From: Listeria sp. PSOL-1
Lineage (GTDB): Bacteria > Bacillota > Bacilli > Lactobacillales > Listeriaceae
NCBI RefSeq assembly: GCF_902806445.1
Contig: NZ_LR760298.1
Span: 1,860,001 to 1,924,000, forward strand
Direction of reading: 5' to 3'
DNA length: 64,000 nucleotides
Both the position numbers and the translations under genes were made by a program. The notes under the pieces were generated by a model. That model did no database searches and was not told the origin of the DNA. It worked only from the letters and a program-made list of their open reading frames with translations. Below are positions 1-10,674 of this stretch, piece after piece (positions within the stretch are counted from its first letter, which is position 1; each line of letters starts with the position of its first letter).

Positions 1-2640
1 ATGGCATCTTTAGTTATCTTCGCTTCAAACGTCAACGCCACTTTTTCGCCACCGGCAATATTTCCAACATTTACTTTTAACTTTTGTGTTGAAGTATCAT
101 ATACATCGCTTGCTTTGAGTATTGCTTTTGTGCCATCTACTTTTGTTAACACAATCTTACTTGGGGTACTTAAACCTACTGGCAGCTTATCACTAATAGT
201 GACATCGCTCCACAAGGATCCTGGTTCTTTGTTCCCTGCTTCAATCGTGTATTTCAAGGTGTCTCCTATAGCGGTTTTACCATCTTGACGGGTTAAGTTA
301 TCCACAGTTTTGTGCTCGTATACGTCAGGGATGGTTGGAACTATTAGCCCATTCGCAGACCCCTTTGCTGTTACATTTGCCTCGCTACCAGCAGTACTAT
401 TTGGATCTGGATTGTTACCTGTGGCTTCGGCCACGTTGACTAAACTTTGGCCTACTGCTTCTGGAGTAACTGTGGCTTCAAAGCTTACTGTGGCTTTTTC
501 ACCACCGGCAATATCTCCGATATCCACACGGATGGTCCGACTGGCTGGATCGTACACGTCTTCAGCCTTCAAGTTAGTCGTTGTACCATCTGCCTTTGTT
601 AGAATGATGTTCGTTGGAGCACTTAATCCTTTTGGCAACACGTCTTTCTCGCTAACATTTTGCCATAAAGAACCCGCTTTTTTATTCCCTGCTTCTATGG
701 TGTATTTCAAAGTGTCTCCGACTACCGTTCCACTTTGACGGGTTTCGTTATCCACCGTTTTATTTAGGTAGGCTTCTGGGTTTGTTGGTTTTATTGGTTC
801 ATTTCCACCAGAGCCATTTACTGAACCATAAGCCGTGGCTGTGGCCTCGCTACCAGCAGTACTATTTGGATCTGGATTGTTACCTGTGGCTTCGGCCACG
901 TTGACTAAACTTTGGCCTACTGCTTCTGGAGTAACTGTGGCTTCAAAGCTTACTGTGGCTTTTTCACCACCGGCAATATCTCCGATATCCACACGGATGG
1001 TCCGACTGGCTGGATCGTACACGTCTTCAGCCTTCAAGTTAGTCGTTGTGCCATCTGCCTTTGTTAGAATGATGTTCGTTGGAGCACTTAATCCTTTTGG
1101 CAACACGTCTTTCTCGCTAACATTTTGCCATAAAGAACCCGCTTTTTTATTCCCTGCTTCTATGGTGTATTTCAAAGTGTCTCCGACTACCGTTCCACTT
1201 TGACGGGTTTCGTTATCCACCGTTTTATTTAGGTAGGCTTCTGGGTTTGTTGGTTTTATTGGTTCATTTCCACCAGAGCCATTTACTGAACCATAAGCCG
1301 TGGCTGTGGCCTCGCTACCAGCAGTACTATTTGGATCTGGATTGTTACCTGTGGCTTCGGCCACGTTGACTAAACTTTGGCCTACTGCTTCTGGAGTAAC
1401 TGTGGCTTCAAAGCTTACTGTGGCTTTTTCACCACCGGCAATATCTCCGATATCCACACGGATGGTCCGACTGGCTGGATCGTACACGTCTTCAGCCTTC
1501 AAGTTAGTCGTTGTACCATCTGCCTTTGTTAGAATGATGTTCGTTGGAGCACTTAATCCTTTTGGCAACACGTCTTTCTCGCTAACATTTTGCCATAAAG
1601 AACCCGCTTTTTTATTCCCTGCTTCTATGGTGTATTTCAAAGTGTCTCCGACTACCGTTCCACTTTGACGGGTTTCGTTATCCACCGTTTTATTTAGGTA
1701 GGCTTCTGGGTTTGTTGGTTTTATTGGTTCATTTCCACCAGAGCCATTTACTGAACCATAAGCCGTGGCTGTGGCCTCGCTACCAGCAGTACTATTTGGA
1801 TCTGGATTGTTACCTGTGGCTTCGGCCACGTTGACTAAACTTTGGCCTACTGCTTCTGGAGTAACTGTGGCTTCAAAGCTTACTGTGGCTTTTTCACCAC
1901 CGGCAATATCTCCGATATCCACACGGATGGTCCGACTGGCTGGATCGTACACGTCTTCAGCCTTCAAGTTAGTCGTTGTACCATCTGCCTTTGTTAGAAT
2001 GATGTTCGTTGGAGCACTTAATCCTTTTGGCAACACGTCTTTCTCGCTAACATTTTGCCATAAAGAACCCGCTTTTTTATTCCCTGCTTCTATGGTGTAT
2101 TTCAAAGTGTCTCCGACTACCGTTCCACTTTGACGGGTTTCGTTATCCACCGTTTTATTTAGGTAGGCTTCTGGGTTTGTTGGTTTTATTGGTTCATTTC
2201 CACCAGAGCCATTTACTGAACCATAAGCCGTGGCTGTGACCTCGCTACCAGCAGTACTATTTGAATCTGGATTGTTACCAGCGGCTTCGGCCACGTTGAC
2301 TAAACTTTGGCCTACTGCTTCTGGAGTAACTGTGGCTTCAAAGCTTACTGTGGCTTTTTCACCACCGGCAATATCTCCGATATCCACACGGATGGTCCGA
2401 CTGGCTGGATCGTACACGTCTTCAGCCTTCAAGTTAATGGTCGTGCCATCTACCTTTGTTAGAATGATGTTCGTTGGAGCACTTAGTCCTTTTGGCAACG
2501 CGTCTTTCTCACTAACATTTTGCCATAAAGAACCTGCTTTTTTATTCCCTGCTTCTATGGTGTATTTCAAAGTGTCTCCGACTACCGTTCCACTTTGACG
2601 GGTTTCGTTATCCACCGCTTTCTTTAGATAAGCGTCTGAA
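1..2640 (-). repeat. 465-bp tandem repeats encoding 155-residue DUF11-type domains
   Basis: Five full units start near 2640, 2175, 1710, 1245 and 780 (reading leftward), and a sixth divergent partial unit fills 1-315. The period is exactly 465 bp: the same landmark recurs at 379, 844, 1309, 1774 and 2239. Units 2 to 5 are almost identical at the nucleotide level; one visible difference is ttgtgccatc against ttgtaccatc near 1047. The unit nearest the N-terminus and the leftmost unit are more diverged. Each encodes a domain beginning YLNKTVDNETRQSG and ending near EATATAYGS. Such identity points to recent amplification or gene conversion. Confidence 0.95.
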
Positions 2641-4894
2641 CCCGGCCTTTCTATTTTAATAGCTACATTGTCAGATGCGTTATCAGTTCCATTTCCTACA
2701 TCTAAGGTATTTGTCAAAGTTGTCCCCGCTGAAACGGCATCAACAGTTGCTTTAAATTTGATTTTATAACTTTCATCAGCATAAAGTCTATAAGGTCCTG
2801 ATTTAATTGTTTTATTAGCTGCATTATAAATTGAAGAAGGTAACGAAGTTTCTTTACCATCCGGTGATACCAAGATAAACGAGCTTGTGTCAACTATTAA
2901 CCCAGTTGGTAAAGTATCTTTCAAATCCACATTATCCCAAAAAACTGAATTTGGAGAACCATTTGTAGCATCTAACGTAAACTCTAGAGTGTCCCCCGGC
3001 CAATTTTTTCCATCTGTAGATGTTTTATTTTCATATGTTTTTTTTGCCGTTGGTTGAACATCAGCTAATGGAATAATTACATTATCTATATTAGATGTTA
3101 AAGCAGCACTGTCCCCAACATTGGTGTTAGCTTGTTCTGGAATAGCAATATCCCCGTTATTATTGATATAATTACTGTAATCTGCATTTTTTTTAATTTT
3201 CCAACTACATGAATTGTATAAGTGTTATCGTAAAAATCAGCACTAGAAATATTTTTTGCTTTTGCTGTCAAAGTTCCATTATTTATTGCGATATCAAAAT
3301 TTGCAGTGACATCCGTCCCATAAACATCCGTTACTCGAATATCTGACGCTTTCACATCAAAATCCGTATTAATATCATTACTCATTGTAAAATCTGTTAC
3401 ATATCCGTTATCATTTTCAAATGGCACAACTTGTCTAATACTATATAGCTCATTATTATTGGTAATAGCATCCTGATAAGAGGCTAGCGTAGTTCCTTTC
3501 ATAACGGGAGGGTTGTCAAAGCGAAAATTAATTAAAGAATATTCACTGAAAAATCCTGTATTTAATTTGCTACCTGACCCAGTAGTGCTACTGCTATAAG
3601 AATAGGTTAATTCCGACAAATTATCAAACGTTAATGTCACTTGCGTGTCAGGAGTATTTTTCGAACCCCCTGTAAGCGCACCTAAAGTCGTACTTCCATC
3701 AGGATTATCTACATAACCAACCTTTGTATTTTCCATCGCATAAATATCCGCAAATTGATTTAGATCACTAGTAACAGTTTTTGCTTCATTAATATTATTA
3801 AATGTTGTATGCCCAGTTATTGTGGCAGGTGCTTGTGTATCTGTATATAAAAATTTCGTTGAAACATCTGCAGATGTTGTGATTTTGTAAAAATCACCTG
3901 TCCCAACAACATCTAGTAAACCCATGTCAGTTAACGTTATCGTCTTCGCGTTAGTAATATTCGTTATTGTTACAATAACGTCTATAGACTTCCCATTGTA
4001 TAATCCCATGTTAGAAAATTGGATACTTATACTAGCTTTTTGCGTTTCGCCATTTTGAACCTCAATAGGGATACTTTTAGGACTAGATACTGTGGCATTT
4101 GTATTATTACTACTTATTACCCTGGCTGTAGTATCTTCAGTTATATTCGGCCAAAATGAATACTTTGAATCTGCTGATACACTACCTAAACTCGGAATAG
4201 CAATAACTCCATTCCGTTGTGTTAATTGCGTAAATTCAGTAGCAGTAAGTGAGTTATTAGTCACAGCTTGTTTGGAAATTGCGTTTTTGCTTATTTTGTC
4301 CTTTGAATCAGCCGACGCATCCACTTTTTTACTAATGCTTGGATGTTTACTTATTTCATTTTCTGACCCTAAAGTATCAGACTTAGCAGCTCCACGACTT
4401 TCTTTTGCTCTGTTATCTATTGTTTGGACATTTATTTCCTTAGATTTAAACGTTAGTTTATCTCTTTTCGATTCGACAAACAACTGATTACTACCTTCTT
4501 TCGTTGCTTGCACTTGTAGTTTAACATTTCGTTCTTTCGTTTTTTCCGTCCAATTTACGTACACCGTATTAGTTTTTTTCCTATATGCAACAGTAAGATC
4601 TTTTCGATCTTTGTTCAGTTGCGCTGTTACTTTATTATTGTATTCTATATTTTTCCCCAATGGGATTTCTACAGTACTATCTCTCGTGTTTTTACTCTCT
4701 ACATATAATGTCAGGGGTTCTCCGATATTCAACTTGAGATCATCCATTGTTTTTTCTTTTTGTTGCTTTAAGTAACTCAAACTCAAATCACTTGTTTCTT
4801 GTGGACGCATTTCCGCTAGAGCGGGTAAAATTTGCAATTGAGAAATAACCAATAGGACGATAGCAATTATAGTAAAAATTTTTTTAAACGGCAA
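1..4894 (-). pseudogene. DUF11-repeat secreted surface protein, frameshifted and cut by the window edge
   Basis: A large secreted adhesin-like protein. The start at 4894 gives a clear signal peptide (basic MPFKK, hydrophobic core, cleavage near LPALAE). About 560 residues of non-repetitive, Thr/Ser/Asn-rich sequence follow. The intact frame then ends at 3098 in a nonsense tail. At an A8 tract (3187-3194) the reading frame moves by one base. In the other frame the protein continues with no stop to base 1, through one divergent and five similar DUF11-type (conserved repeat, TIGR01451-like) domains of 155 residues. The C-terminus, and therefore any LPXTG or WxL anchor, lies outside the window. 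An A9 tract would restore one long protein. It could be a phase-variable gene, a pseudogene or a sequencing error. The N-terminal region resembles that of the LPXTG protein ending at 25382. Confidence 0.8.
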
Positions 4895-4969
4895 GATTTA
4901 CCAATCCCTTTCTAATATTAAGTTCTGAAATAACTTAAATTCACTTTTTTACACAAACATGACAATTTT

Positions 4970-5310
4970 GTTTCGATTTTTTGCTTCCTTTCCTGATGAC
5001 TTGTCTTTAGAGGTCTTTGCCATTACCCTTAACGTAAAATTGTACTGGCCTATCGCTCCCCTTGATGATGTCTAACCAAAAAATACCAATCACAAAGTGT
5101 TAAGCTGCAAATACAATAGTTAACGGCAAAATCCATTTTGTTTGTTCATTAATTTTAGCACTTCTAATAGATTAAGCTTCTTAATGGCTTGCTTCGTCAC
5201 AACAATTGTCAATCTTTTATCTGTTTTACCCACGTCTTCAAACAAACGTTCATTTTAGCCAAACTCAAAAATTAGCATGTTAAAACAGACAGATAACTAA
5301 TTACTATCAT
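4970..5310 (-). pseudogene. Decayed duplicate of the small membrane protein gene at 5446-5652
   Basis: This stretch aligns by eye with 5450-5830. The text aaaatccattttgtttgttcatt near 5130-5155 matches aaaacccattttgtttgtttatt at the start of the intact gene. The text gatgacttgtctttagaggtctttgccatta near 4995 matches its 3' end. The upstream flank (gtcaat...ttcaaacaaacgttcattttag near 5210-5260) also matches the flank of the intact copy. The reading frame is broken, so this is a degenerate tandem copy of about 340 bp, not a functional gene. Apart from this and the promoter of the surface protein gene I see nothing else in 4895-5445. Confidence 0.6.
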
Positions 5311-5445
5311 TATAATATTTGCATTTATCAAATATATAACTGAATCGTTCGTGCCCTCTTTATAAATTATTGTATTAAAACAAATATCTTTTTAAGCAAA
5401 AGACTCTATCTTCCTTTTATTAACTTAAAAACGCAAATAACTAAA

Positions 5446-5652
5446 TCATTTACCTTCTTTATCTAACTTAGCTGCTTCTTCTGAGGACATCACTTTAGAT
5501 GTTTTTGCAGCATTACTCTTTACATGAATCTTTTGTGTCGTATTAGCTTCTTGATTTCCTTGGTTTTTAATAAATAAAACCCCACCAATCACAAGTGCTA
5601 AAGCCACGAATACACCGACTAACGTTAAAACCCATTTTGTTTGTTTATTCAT
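5446..5652 (-). CDS. Small single-pass membrane protein, 68 residues
   Basis: Function unknown. The start is supported by a strong Shine-Dalgarno sequence (AGGAGGAAG, 5 bases before ATG). Residues 1-7 are basic (MNKQTKW). One membrane segment runs from about 8 to 28 (VLTLVGVFVALALVIGGVLF). The rest is a hydrophilic tail of about 40 residues rich in K, S, T and A (ending AAKLDKEGK), probably outside the cell. It stands alone between the surface protein gene and an IS remnant. The decayed copy just downstream shows the locus was once duplicated. It could be a small signalling or stress protein; nothing visible decides. Confidence 0.6.
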   Translation of the reverse strand: MNKQTKWVLTLVGVFVALALVIGGVLFIKNQGNQEANTTQKIHVKSNAAKTSKVMSSEEAAKLDKEGK

Positions 5653-5939
5653 TTTCTTCCTCCTAGTAAATTATTTTTTTCGTTTACACTCTTGTCTCAT
5701 CATGATGATTGTCAATCCCTTGTTTGCTTTCAAACAAACATTTATTTTAGACAGGTACAAAATAAAGCTTTTAAATTGGCCTGTAAAAACAGAGGGAACA
5801 TCAGATAACTATAACAGATTATCCAAAAAAGTAAAGTATAATCATTATAATTATTCACTAATTAGACATATTTGATTCTAATTTATCATGCCGATTCACT
5901 AATTAGACATATTATATTCTAGGAGTTTAGGCATATTAA

Positions 5940-6118
5940 AAAATAGTTCATATCTTATTTTTTGACAGGTAATTTATAAACATCAGCTTTTAGATGTTTA
6001 AACTGATTATATTTCAATCTCTTCAACTTCATAAGACATTGTCTTAATTTTATCTCTTGCACATTAAATTTATCCTTTACTTTAAATTCTTCAACAAACA
6101 ACTGATTGGAAACAATCT
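5940..6118 (-). pseudogene. Possible fragment of a surface-protein gene
   Basis: On the minus strand the sequence reads ...SNQLFVEEFKVKDKF..., close to SNQLFVESKRDKLTFKSKE in the protein encoded at 3098-4894. Only about 50 codons remain, without a start, and the fragment stops where the IS3 remnant begins near 6120. It may be what is left of a third paralogue of the two surface proteins after IS insertion and decay. The match is short, so this is tentative. The rest of 5653-5940 is AT-rich and holds only the promoter region of the small membrane protein gene. Confidence 0.3.
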
Positions 6119-6119
6119 A

Positions 6120-7081
6120 CAAATAAGAAAGAAGTAGCAAATCAATTAAGAATTCGTGACTTTACGCTCCTTCTAATCGGGTAAGAAAGTATCGTGCGCA
6201 AGGAATAGATCGTCGCTCAAAAGGAAAAGGAAGCCCCCCCGGCGAGCGAAGTCCATTAAAAACACTTGAAAAAGAAAATCGGATATTAAAAATCAAGAAT
6301 GCCTATTTAAAAGAATTGAGGAAGCTCCGTTTAGAGAGCGAACGAAAAAGGAACGAACAGCACAAATCATCCATAGCCTCCGAAAAAGATTCCGATTAAC
6401 AGATACATTAGAAAATTCTTAATTTTCTCTAAATAGATCTGCATGTACTGGCAAAAACATTTTGGCTGAATAAATCCAACACAAGAGATCGAGAATTGAA
6501 CTACAGATGATTCGCGAGTCACACCCTTACTATGGGTACCACAGAATTTAAGTAGTTTGAAAAGAATTCCGATGGGCAATTACAGCAGAAAAAAACTCTA
6601 TCTAGATCCATTTATGGATATGTATAATAGCGAAATCATTAGTTATCGAATCTCCAAGCGTCCGAATACAGAGGGAATCATGGAAAACTTAGAAAAAGCG
6701 ATTTCTCAAACCAATGGTTACCCTTATTGTCGCATTTTTCATTCTGATCAAGGATGGGCCCTATCAGATGAAAGCTTTATGGGTATTTGTTAAAAAAGCA
6801 CCATATTTTCCAAAATATGTCTCGGAAAGCCAATTGTTTAGACAATTCTCCGATAGAGAATTTCTTTGGGCTTTTGAAACAAGAAATCTATTATGGTCAT
6901 GTATATAATGCATATGAAGCGCTAAAACAAGCCATTGAAGTATTATAATCATGAACGAATCAAAGAAAAACTTCACTGGCAAAGTCCTGTCGAGTTCCAA
7001 CAAAGGAAACCCTATACAGTATAAAAAATAGAGTGGAAAAATCCACTCTATAAAAAGTCTAACTTTTTGGGGGCACAACAA
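6120..7081 (+). mobile_element. Remnant of an IS3-family (IS150-like) insertion sequence
   Basis: Fragments of both transposase frames remain on the plus strand. Around 6130-6390 there is an OrfA/OrfB-junction-like stretch (VRKYRAQGIDRRSKGKG, LKTLEKENRILKIKNAYLKEL). At 6580-6790 lies the DDE integrase core (LYLDPFMDMYNSEIISYRIS, then HSDQGWA). At 6800-7030 there is the C-terminal part (NSPIENFFGLLKQEIYYGHV, then HWQSPVEFQQRKPYT). Several frameshifts and a missing middle segment make it inactive. The right end (7053-7078, AGTCTAACTTTTTGGGGGCA) looks like an IS3-type terminal inverted repeat. I could not find the left end. Confidence 0.85.
7028..7051. terminator. Intrinsic terminator inside the IS remnant, downstream of dacA
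   Basis: A perfect 10-bp stem (ATAGAGTGGA / TCCACTCTAT) with an AAAA loop. On the minus strand it is followed by six T, so it can end the dacA transcript 60 bases past the dacA stop. It also fits the end of the transposase on the plus strand. Confidence 0.7.
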
Positions 7082-7112
7082 ATGTCAACAACATTCACTC
7101 AGCTTCTTCTAC

Positions 7113-8453
7113 TTAATTAAACCATCCCATAACACCATCCGCCACATAGCTTCCTATTCCTGAAAAAAATGATCCAATCGAATGCAGCATTGATACAAAC
7201 CAATTTGCTTCTTCAATCGTTTCTTTTGTAACAACTGGGACTTTTGCTGTTTGACTCCCATCGATATAGCCTAAGTTGTCGCCGCCTTTTAACTTGATCG
7301 TTAAATTACCGACTTCTGTGCCGCCTTTAACAGGAGCTTCTACTTCTTTCTTATCTAAAATTACTTTTTTATCTAATTGTGGTTTATCTGTCGCTTTTGG
7401 AACAACTAATTTTGCCGCTTCTGCAGTAACCAGATCTGCTGTGCCACTTTTCCCCTTACTTACGTCAATTGTAGCAGGATTTTTAACTGCTGCCTTTTTA
7501 GATTCAACATCCATTACCTTAAAGTTATTAAAAGCATAATCTAGCATTTTGTTCGTTTCATCAAAACGAGCGCTATTATGGCTTCCCTTTCCTTTGCCGC
7601 CATTTGCATGAAGAACAACTGTAATGACGCGCATTCCATTTTGTTGCGCCGTAGCTGTTAAGCACATTCCTGCATAATCTGTTGTTCCAGTTTTTAAGCC
7701 ATCTACACCTTTACGACCATAAATTAGCCCTGGTAAAAGCCAATTCCAGTTTGACATAGCAATGCGGTCAGAGGTATTCGGACGAAAGTCTTTTTTCGTT
7801 ATACTTGCTGTTTTTAAAACATCAGGATATTTTTGAATCAGCTTTTTGGCAAGTAGCGCCATCCCTTGCGCTGTCATTTGATTTTCATCATTTTTACTAC
7901 CGACTTGCTCTTTTCCTTTCAAATCTGAATTGTTAAGGCCTGTTGCATTCACAAATTTATGTTTTCCTAATTTTAATTGCGTTGCTTTTTTATTCATCAT
8001 CTCAACAAATTTGGCTTCGCTACCCGCTATTTTTTCTGCCAAAGCAATTGCTGCACCATTTGCTGAATAAATTGCCATCGCTTCATATAATTCTTTTACC
8101 GTATATTTTTCGCCATTACGCAGTGGAACATTAGAAAGTGTGCGATCTTGAGAAACTTCATGCGCATAATCGGATATGGTCACTTTATCATCCCACTTTA
8201 ATTTCCCATTGTTAATTCTTTCAAAAAGGAGATATTCATCCATTGTTTTAGTCATTGAGGCAATGCCCATTAACTGATCACTATTTTTTTTATAAAGTAT
8301 TTTTCCCGTACTTGCCTCGATCGCCATTGCAGCATTTGCATTCACATCCGGTTCTCCCGCTGCCAAACTTACCTTGGGACTAACAAAAATGCCACTTGCT
8401 GCAACTGTTACAGCTAAAAAAGCAGTACTCATTCTTTTAAAAAATTTATTCAC
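7113..8453 (-). CDS. dacA: D-alanyl-D-alanine carboxypeptidase (PBP5-type)
   Basis: A class C low-molecular-mass penicillin-binding protein that trims the terminal D-Ala from peptidoglycan stem peptides at the outer face of the membrane. The signal peptide covers residues 1-31 (ending SLAAGE). The active-site SxxK is SMTK at 66-69. The second motif is SAN near residue 130 (YSANGA) and the third is KTG (GLKTGTTDYAG) near 254. A beta-sandwich C-terminal domain follows, and the end has an amphipathic membrane-binding segment (SMLHSIGSFFSGIGSY). At 446 residues it has normal length. The start is GTG with GGAGAA upstream. The topB gene lies 51 bases upstream. It is followed by an IS remnant that supplies a terminator. 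Confidence 0.95.
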   Translation of the reverse strand: MNKFFKRMSTAFLAVTVAASGIFVSPKVSLAAGEPDVNANAAMAIEASTGKILYKKNSDQLMGIASMTKTMDEYLLFERINNGKLKWDDKVTISDYAHEVSQDRTLSNVPLRNGEKYTVKELYEAMAIYSANGAAIALAEKIAGSEAKFVEMMNKKATQLKLGKHKFVNATGLNNSDLKGKEQVGSKNDENQMTAQGMALLAKKLIQKYPDVLKTASITKKDFRPNTSDRIAMSNWNWLLPGLIYGRKGVDGLKTGTTDYAGMCLTATAQQNGMRVITVVLHANGGKGKGSHNSARFDETNKMLDYAFNNFKVMDVESKKAAVKNPATIDVSKGKSGTADLVTAEAAKLVVPKATDKPQLDKKVILDKKEVEAPVKGGTEVGNLTIKLKGGDNLGYIDGSQTAKVPVVTKETIEEANWFVSMLHSIGSFFSGIGSYVADGVMGWFN

Positions 8454-8504
8454 AATAATTTCTCCTTTGTCTCTTTATAGATTCTTTGTTTACTTTAAGG
8501 ATTA

Positions 8505-10667
8505 TCACTTGGGTAAATTCCCTTTCAATTTAGCTAGCGCTTCAGCCATTGGGTTATTGAAAGGCTCGTCTTCTTGTTGATTTAATTTTCTCATGTAATT
8601 TGCGACTTCTTTTTTGGAAACATTTTTGTTTTTTTCCTTATTACGACGTTCATTAAATGCTGTTAATTTTTCACGATAACCACATGTATGACAAGTAAAG
8701 ATCTGTTTGTCCCCTTGGCCTCTTAAATCTAAACGCTTATGACAATTGGGGCAACGCGCGTTAGTCACTCGTGATACAGCTTCACGATGACCACATTCTC
8801 GATCCTGGCAAACCAGCATTGTGCCCTTTTTGCCTTTCACTTTTAACATTAATTTGCCACAATCTGGACATTTTTGCGAGGTGACATTATCATGGCGAAA
8901 CTTTTTATCATTTTGTTTAATTTCATTTACAGCTTTTTTAGCATAATCACGCATTTCTGCTGTAAATTGACGAACGTCTAATTGACCATTTGCTATTTTT
9001 GATAGCTTTTGCTCCCAAATCGCTGTTAATTCAGGCGATTTTAAACCAGTAGGCGCAAGTTCTAAGAGTTGGCGACCTTTTGAAGTGATTTGAATTTCTT
9101 TGCCTTGTTTTTCGATAACAAAGCTGTTAAATAATTTATCAATGATATCAGCTCGTGTTGCTACTGTGCCAAGTCCACCTGTTTCACCTAGTGTTTTAGC
9201 AAGCGCCTTATTTTTGCTCTGCATATATTTTGCTGGATTTTCCATAGCTGATAATAATGTTGCTTCATTAAAACGCGCAGGTGGTTTCGTTTTGCCAACT
9301 TGTAAGGCTATTTTTTGGACAGATAATTGCTCACCTTCATGAACCTTACTGATGATTTCCTGCTCGTTTTCATCACCATAAAGTGCTTTCCAGCCACGCG
9401 CTTTCACTATTTTTCCTTTTAACACAAATGCTTCAGAACCGATTGTTGCTTGAATTGTTGTTTCATCAAAAACATAAGGCTCAGATAAAACTGCTAAAAA
9501 GCGCTTCACAACAAGATCATAGATTTTTCGCTCACGATCGGATAAATCAGATAAAGAAACCGTTTCTTCAGTCGGGATAATGGCATGGTGGTCACTTACT
9601 TTGCTATTATCCACAAATGATTTACTTGCTTTAATACCTTTTGTCAAAATGGCTCGTGCTGGCTTGGCGTATTCTCCTATACCACAAGCAGAAAGGCGCT
9701 CTTTTAACGTGGGTACAATATCTGTAGAAAGAAAACGAGAATCTGTCCGTGGGTAAGTCAAAATCTTATGTCTTTCATATAATGTTTGCATAATATTTAA
9801 GGTTTCTTTCGCGGAAAAATCAAATCGCTGGTTGGCATCACGTTGTAGCTCCGTTAAGTCATATAGACCTGGCGCATAGGTTTTCTTTTCTTTCACATCA
9901 ACGCTTTTAACCGTTAAATTTAGACCAGCTAGTTTTTTCTGCAAATTCTCTGCCTTTAATTTGTCAAAAGTCTGCCCTTCGCCCCAGCGAAAAGTGCCTC
10001 GCTCTGTTATCGCTTCTAATTGATAAAATTCTCGCGCTTTGAATGTGCGAATCTCATCTTCTAAGCTAGCAATCATCGCAAGTGTCGGTGTTTGTACACG
10101 TCCACATGAAAGCTGTGCATTGTACTTCGTTGTTAGAGCTCGAGTCGCGTTGATCCCAACAATCCAGTCGGCTTCTGATCGGGCTACTGCTGAATAATAT
10201 AGATTTTCATATTCTTTCCCCGGCTTAAGACGTGAAAACCCTTCGCGAATGGCTTTATCTGTTACAGAAGATATCCAAAGTCGTTTCAATGGTTTTTTGA
10301 CTTTAGCATATTCAATAATCCACCTTGCAACAAGTTCACCCTCACGGCCTGCGTCAGTTGCAATCACAATGTCTGAAACATCAGCACGATTTAATAGATT
10401 TTTGACAATTTCATATTGCTTTCTTGTCTCTTTGATTGGGACAAGCTTCATTTGTTTCGGTAAAATCGGCAAGTCTGCCATATCCCAAGTTTTATATTTA
10501 TGATCATAGCGTTCTGGATCAGCTAGCGTGATTAAATGTCCAAGTGCCCAAGTAACAATATATTTTGAGCCTTCCATATAACCATTTCGACTATTTTTGG
10601 CACTTAATACACGTGCAATATCTTTACCAACTGATGGCTTTTCCGCTAAAACTACAATGCGTCCCAT
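8505..10667 (-). CDS. topB: DNA topoisomerase III
   Basis: A type IA topoisomerase that relaxes and decatenates DNA through a tyrosyl-DNA intermediate. The N-terminal TOPRIM domain has VLAEKPSVGKDIARVL and the acidic DAGREGELVARWI motif. The catalytic tyrosine lies in ILTYPRTDSRFLS near residue 310. The C-terminal part (residues about 600-670) carries two Cys4 zinc ribbons (CPDCGKL...CQDRECGHR and CPNCHKRL...CHTCGYRE). At 720 residues it is full length. AGGAGG precedes the ATG. Its stop codon-to-start distance from recQ is only 7 bases, so the two genes form an operon; RecQ and Topo III act together on recombination intermediates in many organisms. Confidence 0.95.
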   Translation of the reverse strand: MGRIVVLAEKPSVGKDIARVLSAKNSRNGYMEGSKYIVTWALGHLITLADPERYDHKYKTWDMADLPILPKQMKLVPIKETRKQYEIVKNLLNRADVSDIVIATDAGREGELVARWIIEYAKVKKPLKRLWISSVTDKAIREGFSRLKPGKEYENLYYSAVARSEADWIVGINATRALTTKYNAQLSCGRVQTPTLAMIASLEDEIRTFKAREFYQLEAITERGTFRWGEGQTFDKLKAENLQKKLAGLNLTVKSVDVKEKKTYAPGLYDLTELQRDANQRFDFSAKETLNIMQTLYERHKILTYPRTDSRFLSTDIVPTLKERLSACGIGEYAKPARAILTKGIKASKSFVDNSKVSDHHAIIPTEETVSLSDLSDRERKIYDLVVKRFLAVLSEPYVFDETTIQATIGSEAFVLKGKIVKARGWKALYGDENEQEIISKVHEGEQLSVQKIALQVGKTKPPARFNEATLLSAMENPAKYMQSKNKALAKTLGETGGLGTVATRADIIDKLFNSFVIEKQGKEIQITSKGRQLLELAPTGLKSPELTAIWEQKLSKIANGQLDVRQFTAEMRDYAKKAVNEIKQNDKKFRHDNVTSQKCPDCGKLMLKVKGKKGTMLVCQDRECGHREAVSRVTNARCPNCHKRLDLRGQGDKQIFTCHTCGYREKLTAFNERRNKEKNKNVSKKEVANYMRKLNQQEDEPFNNPMAEALAKLKGNLPK

Positions 10668-10674
10668 TTATCGA

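Noticed and set aside
310-2598. Regularly spaced plus-strand frames of 122 residues, apparently tandem genes
   Set aside because: They are the complement of the DUF11 repeat array; the minus-strand frame reads recognisable domains through the whole region, and the plus-strand frames lack ribosome-binding sites.
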